From: Polaribacter sp. HaHaR_3_91
GTDB taxonomy: Bacteria > Bacteroidota > Bacteroidia > Flavobacteriales > Flavobacteriaceae
Direction of reading: 5' to 3'
NCBI RefSeq assembly: GCF_019278525.1
Contig: NZ_CP058986.1
Coordinates: 3,983,001 to 4,047,000, forward strand
Length of the DNA: 64,000 nucleotides
Positions 53,060 through 61,639 of the stretch are shown here, one piece after another. The translations under genes were made by a program, and so were the position numbers. The notes beneath the pieces are model-generated. The model saw nothing but the letters and a program-made list of their open reading frames with translations, had not been told where the DNA came from and did no database searches. Position 1 is the stretch's first letter. Each line of letters starts with the position of its first letter.

Positions 53060-55324
53060 CTAAAAATCGGTATCTTCATCTATAGGAGTATCCTCATCAC
53101 CAGATGTATCATTACAATCAATATTGATTGATAAGTTCTCTGGTTTTTCAAAATCTTTCTTACTCACATTTAACGTTTCATCTGCATATACTTTTTGCAT
53201 ATATAACGCCCAAGAAGGTAAAGCCATTGTAGCACCTTGTCCTTTTGCAATACCTGCAAAATGAGTTGCTCTATCTTCTCCACCTGTCCAAACACCTGTT
53301 GCTAAATTAGGCACAATACCCATAAACCAACCATCTGATTGATTTTGAGTGGTACCTGTTTTACCTGCAATAGGATTTGTAAATTTATAAGGATGACCTG
53401 TAATATAATCGGCTTTTTTCCAAGGTAAACGTAAACGAACACCAGAACCAGATTGGGTAACTCCTTTTAATAAATCTAGCACAACATAAGCAGATTCTTC
53501 GCTTAAAACCTCTTTCGTTTCTGGTGTAAATTCTTCTAAAACAGTTCCGTTTTTATCTTCAATTCTTGTTAAAATCATTGGTGCAACTCGTAAACCTTGA
53601 TTTGCAAAAGTAGCATAGGCACTTACCATTTCTAATAATGATAAATCTACGGCTCCTAATGCAATAGAAGGATTTGCAGGAATATCACTTTCTATACCAG
53701 CAGATTTTGCTAAACGCACTACATTTTCTGGACCAACCATATCTATTAATCTCGCAGACATTGTATTTACAGAACCAGCTAAACCATCTTTTAGGCTTAA
53801 CATTCCTCCATACTTTTTACTCGCATTTTCTGGTGTCCATGCTTTTGGTATTCCATATTTTCCTTTTGGAATTGTATAAGGTATGTTTGGAAATTCATCA
53901 CAAGGAGATAATTTTAATTGATTAATTGCAGCAGCATATACAAATGGTTTAAAGGTAGAACCTACTTGCCTTTTTTGTTGTGCAACAGCATCATATTTAA
54001 AATGCTTGTTATTAACTCCTCCTACCCAAGCTTTAATATGACCAGATTGTGGCTCAATAGACAACAATCCAGCACGTAAAAAGTATTTATAATATCTTAC
54101 AGAATCCATTGGAGACATAACAGTATCAATATCACCTTTCCAAGAAAAAACACTCATTTCCGTTTTTGTTTTGAAAACTTCATCAATATACTTATTAGAT
54201 TTTCCTGCAATTTTTAATCGCTTATATCTATCCGAGTTTTTCTTAGCTCTTTCTAAAATTCTGTTAATTTCAGATTCTTTTATATCATAAAAAGGTGCTG
54301 TTTTGTTTCTTTTTTGTTCTGTAAAAAAGTAAGACTGTAAATTAGACATATGTTCTTCAATAGCTTCTTCTGCGTATTTTTGCATTCTAGAATCTATAGT
54401 TACATAAATCTTTAAACCGTCTCTAAAAATATTATATTCTTCTCCATTTGGTTTTGGATTTTCCTCTACCCATTTTCTTAAATATTTTTGTAAATACGTT
54501 CTAAAATAAGTTGCAGAACCATCACTATGTCCTTCTTTATGAATATCTAAACCTAAATCTAATGCTTGTAAAGAGTCTTTTTCTTGTTCTGAAATAAATT
54601 CGCTACGGTTCATTTGTTTTAACACAACGTTCCTACGATTTTTTACACGTTCTGCTCTTCTTAAAGGATTAAATAATGATGCATTTTTTAACATACCAAC
54701 CAACATTGCAGATTCTTGCACCTCTAATTCTTTTGGTTCTTTACCAAAATAAATACGAGCTGCAGAACGAATACCAACTGCCTGGTTTATAAAATCGTAC
54801 TTATTTAAGTACATTGTAAGAATTTCGTTTTTGGTATATTGTCTTTCTAATTTTGTAGCAACCACCCATTCTTTTACTTTTTGGCCAACTCTTAAAAAGA
54901 TATTTCTAGAAGCTCTACCAGTAAATAACATTTTTGCTAATTGCTGTGTAATTGTACTAGCACCTCCACTTCCTGGTTTTAAGATAGCTCTTGCAGTTCC
55001 TTTAAAATCGATACCAGAATGCTCAAAAAAACGTTCATCTTCCGTTGCTACTAATGCTTTTATTAAATTATCTGGTAAATCAGTAAACTTAATAGGTGTT
55101 CTATTTTCTGTAGCATATTTACCCAATGTTTTACCATCTGAAGAAATAATTTCTGTTGCTAAGTTATTTTCTGGATTTTCTAACTCTTCAAACGTTGGTA
55201 ATTTTCCTAAACCACCCCAAGAAGCAATTAAAAACAATAATAATATTGATGCAAATCCACCTAGAACTAGCAACCAAAACCATTTAATATATTTTTTAAA
55301 ATCTGTCGTTTTCTTCTGTGTCAT
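53060..55324 (-). CDS. Class A penicillin-binding protein (PBP1A-like)
   Basis: A 754-residue bifunctional peptidoglycan synthase: N-terminal anchor (about 15-36), GT51 transglycosylase domain with E95 in ATEDERFFEHSGIDFKG and GGASTITQQLAKMLF, and transpeptidase domain with SxxK S456-K459 (GSTFKPF), SVN (GSVNTMSARL) and KTG (AGKTGTTQNQSDGWF). The acidic C-terminal tail ends DEDTPIDEDTDF. Last gene of the operon with ricT and gldH. Confidence 0.95.
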   Translation of the reverse strand: MTQKKTTDFKKYIKWFWLLVLGGFASILLLFLIASWGGLGKLPTFEELENPENNLATEIISSDGKTLGKYATENRTPIKFTDLPDNLIKALVATEDERFFEHSGIDFKGTARAILKPGSGGASTITQQLAKMLFTGRASRNIFLRVGQKVKEWVVATKLERQYTKNEILTMYLNKYDFINQAVGIRSAARIYFGKEPKELEVQESAMLVGMLKNASLFNPLRRAERVKNRRNVVLKQMNRSEFISEQEKDSLQALDLGLDIHKEGHSDGSATYFRTYLQKYLRKWVEENPKPNGEEYNIFRDGLKIYVTIDSRMQKYAEEAIEEHMSNLQSYFFTEQKRNKTAPFYDIKESEINRILERAKKNSDRYKRLKIAGKSNKYIDEVFKTKTEMSVFSWKGDIDTVMSPMDSVRYYKYFLRAGLLSIEPQSGHIKAWVGGVNNKHFKYDAVAQQKRQVGSTFKPFVYAAAINQLKLSPCDEFPNIPYTIPKGKYGIPKAWTPENASKKYGGMLSLKDGLAGSVNTMSARLIDMVGPENVVRLAKSAGIESDIPANPSIALGAVDLSLLEMVSAYATFANQGLRVAPMILTRIEDKNGTVLEEFTPETKEVLSEESAYVVLDLLKGVTQSGSGVRLRLPWKKADYITGHPYKFTNPIAGKTGTTQNQSDGWFMGIVPNLATGVWTGGEDRATHFAGIAKGQGATMALPSWALYMQKVYADETLNVSKKDFEKPENLSINIDCNDTSGDEDTPIDEDTDF

Positions 55325-55331
55325 TTCTATT

Positions 55332-55826
55332 TTAATTTTCTATGCTAAAGCCAACATCCTGAATTCCTTTTAAAAATTCAATTGCCTTTACTTCTCCATT
55401 TTTACGCATTGCATGGCGCACATTAAATGTATAATTTCCAGAAATTGGAAATGCCTTTTTTTCTTTATAAAATAATTTATTTTCTTTAATCTCTGTAAAA
55501 CCAACACCTAAAAAACGCCCTGTTTTATCTGCCATTTCGTATTGTAAAGTATCTACAACCTTTGTTTCATTAGGAAAAACAAGCTCTGTAATAAGATACA
55601 AATTACTATAAGCATACTCATTATTATTTCTAATATTGATAAATAGATTTTTTGGAGAAATAGTGTCTTTTACATCAAACTCAAAAAATATTTTCTCATT
55701 CGCTTTCCAACCTTCATTGTCTATTGATTTATATAGATTAAAATCTGATTTATCATCACAAGAAAACAGCAATAAAAGAGATCCTAAAACAATTAAAAAA
55801 GGATTACTTTTCAGAATTGTTGTCAT
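55332..55826 (-). CDS. gldH: Gliding motility lipoprotein GldH
   Basis: A 164-residue lipoprotein (lipobox LLFSC, Cys23) matching GldH: DFNLYKSIDNEGWKANEKIFFEFDVKD, NLFINIRNNNEYAYSNLYLI, VDTLQYEMADKTGRFLGVGFTEIKENKLFYK. GldH is needed for Bacteroidota gliding, together with the T9SS. The start overlaps the ricT stop by 23 bp and the PBP gene follows after 7 bp. Confidence 0.9.
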   Translation of the reverse strand: MTTILKSNPFLIVLGSLLLLFSCDDKSDFNLYKSIDNEGWKANEKIFFEFDVKDTISPKNLFINIRNNNEYAYSNLYLITELVFPNETKVVDTLQYEMADKTGRFLGVGFTEIKENKLFYKEKKAFPISGNYTFNVRHAMRKNGEVKAIEFLKGIQDVGFSIEN

Positions 55827-57354
55827 TTTTAGGGTTATTATTTTTACGGTTTCTATTATTTCTTCTTGGCTTATTTACCTTTTTAACTTCTCCTTCTGGC
55901 TTTTTTATATCCTTAGCTTCTCCTTCTGGTTTCTTTACATCACCTTGAGGTTTCGGTCTTGGTTTTCTTTGCGGCCTTGGTTTTGGCTGAGCATTTGGTT
56001 TAGCCTTTTGATTCGGATTCCCATTCGGATTCAATTTAGCTTTGGGCTTCTGATTTGGGTTTGTATTTAGTTGTTTCTTAGCCTGTGGCTTTCTTTTCTG
56101 ATTTGGGTTCGGCTTTTGACTGGTTGTTGCCTTTTGGTTAGGATTTGGTTTTTGATTTGGGTTAGACCTTGTCCTTGGCTTATTATTATTATTATTATTA
56201 GCAACTGCCGCCGGTTTTTTCTTATTTCTTCTCTTACGATTACTTGTTTTAGGAGCATCAAAACGCGTTAAACTATCTTGCCCAACAGCATCTTCGAAAT
56301 CTACTTTAACAGGAATTTCTACATCCGCTTCATATTCTTCTAACGAAATAGATTTTTCATTATTTTTATTAAGCGCTATTATTTCTAAAACTTGTTCTAA
56401 TGTAAGTCTAAACCATTTAAAACGCTCTTCTTTGTAGGTATACCAAAGATGATTTTTAAAAATATCCATCTTTACAAATACGGCATCTCCCTTTTCTGTT
56501 TTTAGTACTAAATCTTGTTTCGGAAATGATTTTAAAGCATCTAAATACGTGTCTAATTCAAAATTTAAACAACACTTTAGTTTACCACATTGTCCTGCTA
56601 ACTTTAAAGGATTTAAAGATAATTGCTGATAACGTGCCGCAGACGTTGTTACTTTTCTAAAATCTGTTAACCAAGTAGAACAACATAACTCTCTACCACA
56701 AGAACCAACACCACCTAAACGGGCAGCTTCTTGCCTTGCACCTACTTGCTTCATTTCTACACGAATAGAAAATGCACTTGCCAAATCTCTAATTAACTGT
56801 CTAAAATCTACTCTTGTATCTGCCGTATAATAGAACGTAGCTTTATTTCCATCACCTTGATATTCTACATCAGACAACTTCATTTGCAAACCTAAACGTC
56901 CTAGAATTTCTCTTCCTTTTCTTTGCGTTTCTTCTTCTTTGCCTCTTGCCTCTTGCCAAATATCTATATCTCTCTGACTCGCTTTTCTGTAAATTTTCTT
57001 TACATCTTCATGATCTGCGGTAATTTTGCGTTTTTTCATTTGCACTTTTACCAACTCTCCTGCCAAAGAAACTGTACCAATATCATGTCCTGGAGCACCT
57101 TCTACCGCCACAATATCTCCCATAGTGATGGGTAAATTATCTGGATTTGTATAAAAATGCTTTCTTCCGTTTTTAAAACGGACTTCAAAAATATTAAATC
57201 TTTCTTGTCCGCTTGGTAACGTCATATTAGACAACCAATCAAAAACGGCTAGTTTATTACTACCACTTCCGCAGGTTCCTGACCCACAATTACCATTACT
57301 CTTGCAACCTTTTGGTACTCCATTTTCTGTTGTACCACAACTTCCACATGCCAT
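55804..57354 (-). CDS. PSP1-domain protein (RicT/YaaT-like) with a low-complexity basic tail
   Basis: A 516-residue protein. The N-terminus is Cys-rich (C3, C6, C17, C23, C28). A PSP1 domain (about 105-190) and the conserved cysteine pairs CGRELCC (219-225) and CGKLKCC (256-262) identify the RicT/YaaT family, whose Bacillus member forms an Fe-S complex controlling RNA processing and development. The tail from about 375 is K/R/N/P/Q-rich with repeated NPNQK units, a likely RNA- or anion-binding disordered region. First gene of the ricT-gldH-PBP operon. Confidence 0.88.
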   Translation of the reverse strand: MACGSCGTTENGVPKGCKSNGNCGSGTCGSGSNKLAVFDWLSNMTLPSGQERFNIFEVRFKNGRKHFYTNPDNLPITMGDIVAVEGAPGHDIGTVSLAGELVKVQMKKRKITADHEDVKKIYRKASQRDIDIWQEARGKEEETQRKGREILGRLGLQMKLSDVEYQGDGNKATFYYTADTRVDFRQLIRDLASAFSIRVEMKQVGARQEAARLGGVGSCGRELCCSTWLTDFRKVTTSAARYQQLSLNPLKLAGQCGKLKCCLNFELDTYLDALKSFPKQDLVLKTEKGDAVFVKMDIFKNHLWYTYKEERFKWFRLTLEQVLEIIALNKNNEKSISLEEYEADVEIPVKVDFEDAVGQDSLTRFDAPKTSNRKRRNKKKPAAVANNNNNNKPRTRSNPNQKPNPNQKATTSQKPNPNQKRKPQAKKQLNTNPNQKPKAKLNPNGNPNQKAKPNAQPKPRPQRKPRPKPQGDVKKPEGEAKDIKKPEGEVKKVNKPRRNNRNRKNNNPKNDNNSEK

Positions 57355-57726
57355 GTAAGTATATATATTTTTATAGTTGATAGTCTTTAAAGTTTATTAT
57401 TAGCAGCAAATCCACTAAAAACATCGCTATAAAACCTAAAAACCTCTTGGTTCATAAATTGATTATCAGACAGATACTAACACACCGCCTCATCTTCACT
57501 AATTCGTAAATATACGCATTCTCAAAGAATGAAAAAATAGGTTTATGAAAGTTAACAAAACTACTTTTTAATTTATTGATACTTCAAATGTAGTCTGAAA
57601 AATTGTTTGCTCCCTCATCCGTTTAGTATTTGCATGGGTTTAATTAGTATTCGTATAAAAACCTCTTTTTTTAACAAAAAAAAGCCCTCAATAGATGAGG
57701 ACTTTATTTTAAAACTTATGTAATTC
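57355..57726. other. 372-bp intergenic region between the ricT-like and ferredoxin genes
   Basis: The right end holds the ferredoxin-operon terminator and the left end must hold the ricT promoter, although no exact TAnnTTTG was found there. The middle has no ORF or repeat that I could support. Confidence 0.4.
57676..57705 (-). terminator. Terminator of the trhO-U32-ferredoxin operon
   Basis: On the minus strand AAAGTCCTCA/TGAGGGCTTT (10 bp, one G-T wobble) with loop TCTAT, followed by a run of eight T. Confidence 0.8.
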
Positions 57727-57957
57727 TTAAACTTGCTTTACTTCAATAATTTTTACAGGACACGCTTTTTTTGCTTCTAAAGAAGGATAAAAAATAGATT
57801 CATCAAAAGATTTTATAGTGAAAAAACCTTTCTTTTCTATGGAATGTAACAATACCGATTTTCCGTCTTTTTTAGACATCTGAAACTGACTTGGAGCAAC
57901 TTCTACACAATAATTACAACCAATACATTTGTTTCTTTGTAATGTAATTACCACCAT
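57727..57957 (-). CDS. Ferredoxin, single [4Fe-4S] type
   Basis: A 76-residue ferredoxin. C11, C14 and C17 (CIGCNYC) plus C66 (ACP) form one [4Fe-4S] site; no second cluster motif is present. Its ATG overlaps the stop of the U32 gene (TAATG), so the two are translationally coupled. A natural guess is electron supply to the U32 protein or its Fe-S cluster, but partner proteins are not shown. Confidence 0.88.
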   Translation of the reverse strand: MVVITLQRNKCIGCNYCVEVAPSQFQMSKKDGKSVLLHSIEKKGFFTIKSFDESIFYPSLEAKKACPVKIIEVKQV

Positions 57958-59204
57958 TAGTTTTGTGCAAATTCAGTTTTTACAATCTTGTACAACTTGT
58001 CTGATCTTCTTATTTTGAAATCTAATTTCATGGTAACTTCGTCTCCTTTAGTTGCTTTTTCGGCTGCAACATCATTCACAAACATTTGCTTAACTTCCAT
58101 TTCTTGTGCTCCGGTGGTTGGACCTGTAATTAAAATGGTATCTCCCAAAGCAACATCATACGCGTCAATTTTAAATTGACCAATTTTAGCTTTATCAAAA
58201 TAATGTTCTCCTTTCCCTAAATAAACTTTCTTTTGTGTTGCATGAGAACCAGATTCTTTACTCCATTCTCCCAATTTCTGACCTAAATAATAGCCATTCC
58301 AAAAACCACGATTATAGACTTTTTCTAGTTCTTGCATCCAAGAAATTACTTTTTCCTTGTCGTAGGTTCCGTTTGCCAAACTATCAATTGCATCTCTGTA
58401 ACATTTAATTACTTTGGCTACGTATTCTGGCGCTCTTCCTCTTCCTTCAATTTTTAAAACTTTAATTCCGGCATCTGCAACTTGGTCTAAAAAGTCAATC
58501 GTACATAAATCTTTAGGAGACATTATATACTCATTATCTAACTCCATTTCAAAACCAGTTTCCTGATCGATAACCGTATATTTTTTTCTACAATTTTGTT
58601 TGCAAGCACCTCTATTTGCTGATGAATTATGCGAATGCAAACTCATATAACATTTACCTGAAACTGCCATACACAAAGCACCATGACCAAAAATTTCAAC
58701 TTCAACCAATCTGCCTGAAGGTCCTTTTATTTGATCTTTCTCAATTGCTTCTGTAATCTTTTTTACTTGTCGTAAACTCAACTCTCTACTTAAGACAATT
58801 GTATCAGCAAAAAGTGCATAAAACTTTACAGTTTCTTTATTTGTAATATTAATTTGCGTAGAGATATGGACTTCCATTTGTTGTTCTCTCGCCATAGAAA
58901 TCACTGCTTGATCCATGGCAATTACCGCAGTAATATTTGCTTCTTTTGCACGTTTTATCAATGTTTTTACTATTGATAAATCATGGTCGTAAACTATAGT
59001 ATTTAATGTAAGATAGGTTCTCACATTTTTTTCTGAACATCTTTTAGAAATCTCTTCTAAATCATCTAAAGTAAAATTAACAGAAGCTCTTGCTCGCATA
59101 TTAAGCTGCTCTACTCCAAAATAAATAGAATCGCAACCATTATCTAAAGCAGCTTGCATAGATTCAAAATTACCGGCTGGCGCCATTAATTCGATTTTTT
59201 GCAT
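57957..59204 (-). CDS. Peptidase U32 family protein, TrhP/RlhA-like
   Basis: A 415-residue U32 protein: LMAPAGNFESMQAALDNGCDSIYFGVEQLNMRARA at the start, and the family signature region VEIFGHGALCMAVSGKCYMSLHSHNSSANRGACKQNCR with several cysteines. A C-terminal beta-barrel domain follows. Related E. coli proteins TrhP (YegQ) and RlhA hydroxylate tRNA U34 or 23S rRNA using prephenate. The neighbour trhO makes the tRNA role more likely, though rRNA hydroxylation cannot be excluded. Confidence 0.85.
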   Translation of the reverse strand: MQKIELMAPAGNFESMQAALDNGCDSIYFGVEQLNMRARASVNFTLDDLEEISKRCSEKNVRTYLTLNTIVYDHDLSIVKTLIKRAKEANITAVIAMDQAVISMAREQQMEVHISTQINITNKETVKFYALFADTIVLSRELSLRQVKKITEAIEKDQIKGPSGRLVEVEIFGHGALCMAVSGKCYMSLHSHNSSANRGACKQNCRKKYTVIDQETGFEMELDNEYIMSPKDLCTIDFLDQVADAGIKVLKIEGRGRAPEYVAKVIKCYRDAIDSLANGTYDKEKVISWMQELEKVYNRGFWNGYYLGQKLGEWSKESGSHATQKKVYLGKGEHYFDKAKIGQFKIDAYDVALGDTILITGPTTGAQEMEVKQMFVNDVAAEKATKGDEVTMKLDFKIRRSDKLYKIVKTEFAQN

Positions 59205-59208
59205 GACT

Positions 59209-60240
59209 TTACTTTTTAAATTTTAAAGCTTCAGAACGACCTTTCTTAAAGATCTTATTGCTATTTCCTTTTCCTTTTCTTAATTCCTTTTGCTCTTCAA
59301 AAGACAACTGAATTATTTCTTGGCAATCTGCAGAACAGGTGTTTTCTGTTCTTTCTGCACATTCATCACATTGAATAAACAATAAATGACATGCCTCGTT
59401 GGCACAATTTGTATGCTCATCACACGCTTTACCGCATTGGTGACAGTTAGAAACTACATCATCTGTAATACGTTCTGCTCTTCTATGATCGAACACAAAG
59501 TTTTTACCGATAAATTTATTCTCGATGCCTTCTTCTTTTACCTGACGTGTGTATTCTATAATTCCGCCTTCTAACTGAAAAACATTTTTAAATCCTTTGT
59601 GTTTGTAATACGCAGATGCTTTTTCACAACGAATTCCGCCAGTACAATACATCAACAAGTTTTTATCTTCTTTATTGTCTTTTAAATCTTCTTCTATAAT
59701 ATCTAAAGAATCTCTAAAGGTATCTACATCTGGAGTTACAGCACCATCAAAATGACCAATTTCACTCTCGTAATGATTACGCATATCTACACAAACCGTA
59801 TCTGGGTTTGCTAACATTGCATTAAATTCTGCAGCATTTAAATGCACTCCTTTGGCAGTAACATCAAAAGTTGCATCATTTAAACCATCAGCAACAATTT
59901 TGTTTCTAACTTTTACTTTTAGCTTTAAAAAAGATTTATTATCGTGCTCTACAGCAACATTTAAACGAATATCCTTTAAAAAAGAAATACTGTCTAATTG
60001 GTCCTTTAGGGCATAAAAGTTTTCTGATGGAACAGATAATTGAGCGTTGATACCTTCGTATGAAACATAAATTCGACCTAAAACATCGAGTTCATTCCAT
60101 TCTAAAAATAATTTATCTCTAAATAATTGTGGGTTTTCTATCTTAAAATATTGATAAAAAGAAATTGTTAAGCGGTCTTTGCCAGCTTCGTCTATTAATG
60201 CAGCGCGTTCTATTGCGCTTAACTTATTGTACAGTTGCAT
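59209..60240 (-). CDS. trhO: tRNA uridine(34) hydroxylase TrhO (rhodanese family)
   Basis: A 343-residue protein. N-terminal acylphosphatase-like part, rhodanese domain (about 140-235) with active-site C199 in MYCTGGIRC and C205, and a Cys-rich C-terminal segment (about 266-306, with CHQC, CDEC and TCSADC groups) that may bind a metal. TrhO performs O2-dependent hydroxylation of U34 in tRNA. Ends 4 bp before the U32 gene. Length and order match the family. Confidence 0.93.
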   Translation of the reverse strand: MQLYNKLSAIERAALIDEAGKDRLTISFYQYFKIENPQLFRDKLFLEWNELDVLGRIYVSYEGINAQLSVPSENFYALKDQLDSISFLKDIRLNVAVEHDNKSFLKLKVKVRNKIVADGLNDATFDVTAKGVHLNAAEFNAMLANPDTVCVDMRNHYESEIGHFDGAVTPDVDTFRDSLDIIEEDLKDNKEDKNLLMYCTGGIRCEKASAYYKHKGFKNVFQLEGGIIEYTRQVKEEGIENKFIGKNFVFDHRRAERITDDVVSNCHQCGKACDEHTNCANEACHLLFIQCDECAERTENTCSADCQEIIQLSFEEQKELRKGKGNSNKIFKKGRSEALKFKK

Positions 60241-60265
60241 GCTATACTAATTAGGTTAACGTTTT

Positions 60266-60292
60266 AAACTGAACTCGTTTCAGTTTTTTTTT
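60266..60292 (+). other. T-tailed hairpin in the trhO leader
   Basis: Stem AAACTGAA/TTCAGTTT (8 bp perfect, 5-nt loop CTCGT) followed by a T-run on the plus strand, i.e. terminator-like for transcription opposite to trhO. On the trhO mRNA it lies about 10 bases after the predicted start. Confidence 0.45.
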
Positions 60293-60300
60293 ATAAGCTG

Positions 60301-60308
60301 CAAAGTTA
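60301..60308 (-). promoter_or_regulatory. -7 element TAACTTTG of trhO
   Basis: Exact TAnnTTTG on the minus strand, 60 bp upstream of the trhO ATG at 60240. Confidence 0.5.
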
Positions 60309-60390
60309 CTGATTTTAGAAAGAGATTTTATGATTTTTATCATGGATTTGAGAGACTTTGCTAGGTCTTAAAAAAGCTAGCAAACAAGAT

Positions 60391-60462
60391 TAGCCCTGAT
60401 TGAAGTGACATCCTTTTTTATTTTTCATAAAAAAGATATAACGGAAAGCAGGAAATAGCTTC
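60391..60462 (-). repeat. Palindromic dispersed repeat, copy 2
   Basis: On the minus strand reads ...CTGCTTTCCGTTATATCTTTTTT, loop, AAAAAAGGATGTCACTTCAATC..., matching copy 3 at 62757 and copy 1 at 7736 in the core. The two halves TTTTTTAT and ATAAAAAA pair. Confidence 0.65.
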
Positions 60463-60502
60463 AAAAAAATAAAGATCCTATTATTTAAAAATTACCACAA
60501 AC

Positions 60503-60518
60503 TGTTTAAATTTAAACA
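60503..60518. promoter_or_regulatory. 16-bp perfect palindrome TGTTTAAATTTAAACA
   Basis: Lies about 118 bp upstream of asd. AT-rich, so chance is possible. Candidate operator. Confidence 0.3.
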
Positions 60519-60635
60519 TTAGAAAAATTTGTGATTCAATTTTAAACTTTGGTTGATTTATAAGGGGTTAAGTGATTTATATAATTATTATTTTTAGGAT
60601 ATTTGCAACTCAATATAATATTAAATTTTTAGGCG

Positions 60636-61625
60636 ATGAAAATAGCTGTAGTAGGTGCAACTGGAATGGTGGGCACAGTAATGTTAAAAGTTTTAGAAGA
60701 GCGTAACTTACCAATAACGGAATTAATTCCTGTAGCTTCTGCAAGATCTGCTGGAAAGAAATTATCATATAAAGGGAAAGAATATACCATAGTTACTTTA
60801 GAGGATGCTGTAAAATTGAAGCCAGATGTTGCTTTGTTTTCTGCAGGTGGAGACACTTCTCTAGAATGGGCGCCTAAATTTGCAGAAGTTGGTACAACAG
60901 TTATCGATAACTCTTCTGCTTGGAGAATGGACCCAACAAAAAAATTAGTGGTTCCAGAAATTAATGGAGACGTTTTAACAAAAGACGACAAAATTATTGC
61001 AAACCCTAATTGTTCTACAATTCAGTTAGTGGCAGTTTTATCTCCGTTACATTTAAAGTATAAAATGAAACGTGTGGTTATTTCTACATATCAATCTGTT
61101 TCTGGTTCTGGCGTTAAAGCTGTGCAGCAATTAGATAATGAAGAGGCTGGTATAGATGGCGAAATGGCATATCCTCATAAAATTGGTAGAAATGCAATTC
61201 CACATTGTGATGTTTTCTTAGAAAACGGATACACAAAAGAGGAAATGAAATTGGTAAAAGAACCTAAGAAAATTTTGCGTGATGATTCTTTTTCTGTTAC
61301 TGCAACTGCGGTTAGAATACCTACTGCGGGGGGACATTCTGAAGCTGTAAACGTTCAGTTTGAAAATGCCTTTGATTTAGCGGAAGTTAGAAAAATATTA
61401 AGTGAAACTCTTGGAGTAATTGTAGAGGATGACTTGGCTAACAACGTATATCCGATGGCAATAAATGCACATGATAAGGATGAAGTTTTTGTTGGACGAA
61501 TTAGAAGGGATGAATCTCAAGAAAATACCTTAAATTTGTGGATCGTTGCAGACAACTTACGTAAAGGTGCAGCTACAAACACAATACAAATTGCCGAATA
61601 TTTAATTGCAAATAATTTGGTATAA
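60636..61625 (+). CDS. asd: Aspartate-semialdehyde dehydrogenase
   Basis: A 329-residue NADPH enzyme that reduces aspartyl phosphate to aspartate semialdehyde for lysine, threonine, methionine and diaminopimelate synthesis. Rossmann start AVVGATGMVGTVMLKVLEER, catalytic C126 in ANPNCSTIQ, and the IGRNAIPHCD and RIPTAGGHSEAV regions. A near-consensus -7 element GATATTTG lies about 30 bp upstream. Followed 14 bp later by the PaaE-like reductase. Confidence 0.96.
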   Translation: MKIAVVGATGMVGTVMLKVLEERNLPITELIPVASARSAGKKLSYKGKEYTIVTLEDAVKLKPDVALFSAGGDTSLEWAPKFAEVGTTVIDNSSAWRMDPTKKLVVPEINGDVLTKDDKIIANPNCSTIQLVAVLSPLHLKYKMKRVVISTYQSVSGSGVKAVQQLDNEEAGIDGEMAYPHKIGRNAIPHCDVFLENGYTKEEMKLVKEPKKILRDDSFSVTATAVRIPTAGGHSEAVNVQFENAFDLAEVRKILSETLGVIVEDDLANNVYPMAINAHDKDEVFVGRIRRDESQENTLNLWIVADNLRKGAATNTIQIAEYLIANNLV

Positions 61626-61639
61626 AATAAACATTTTTA

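Larger units (their letters stand above)
60241..60635. other. 395-bp intergenic region rich in palindromes (trhO to asd)
   Basis: Holds the trhO promoter (TAACTTTG at 60301-60308, minus strand), a T-tailed hairpin (60266-60292), an 8-bp inverted repeat TTTGCTAG/CTAGCAAA (60357-60364 and 60377-60384), repeat copy 2 (60391-60462), a 16-bp palindrome (60503-60518) and the asd promoter region. No ORF longer than about 14 codons is credible. Confidence 0.5.

Noticed and set aside
56067..56271. Short frames on both strands inside the ricT tail
   Set aside because: They arise from the NPNQK-type repetitive coding sequence and have no independent start or domain.
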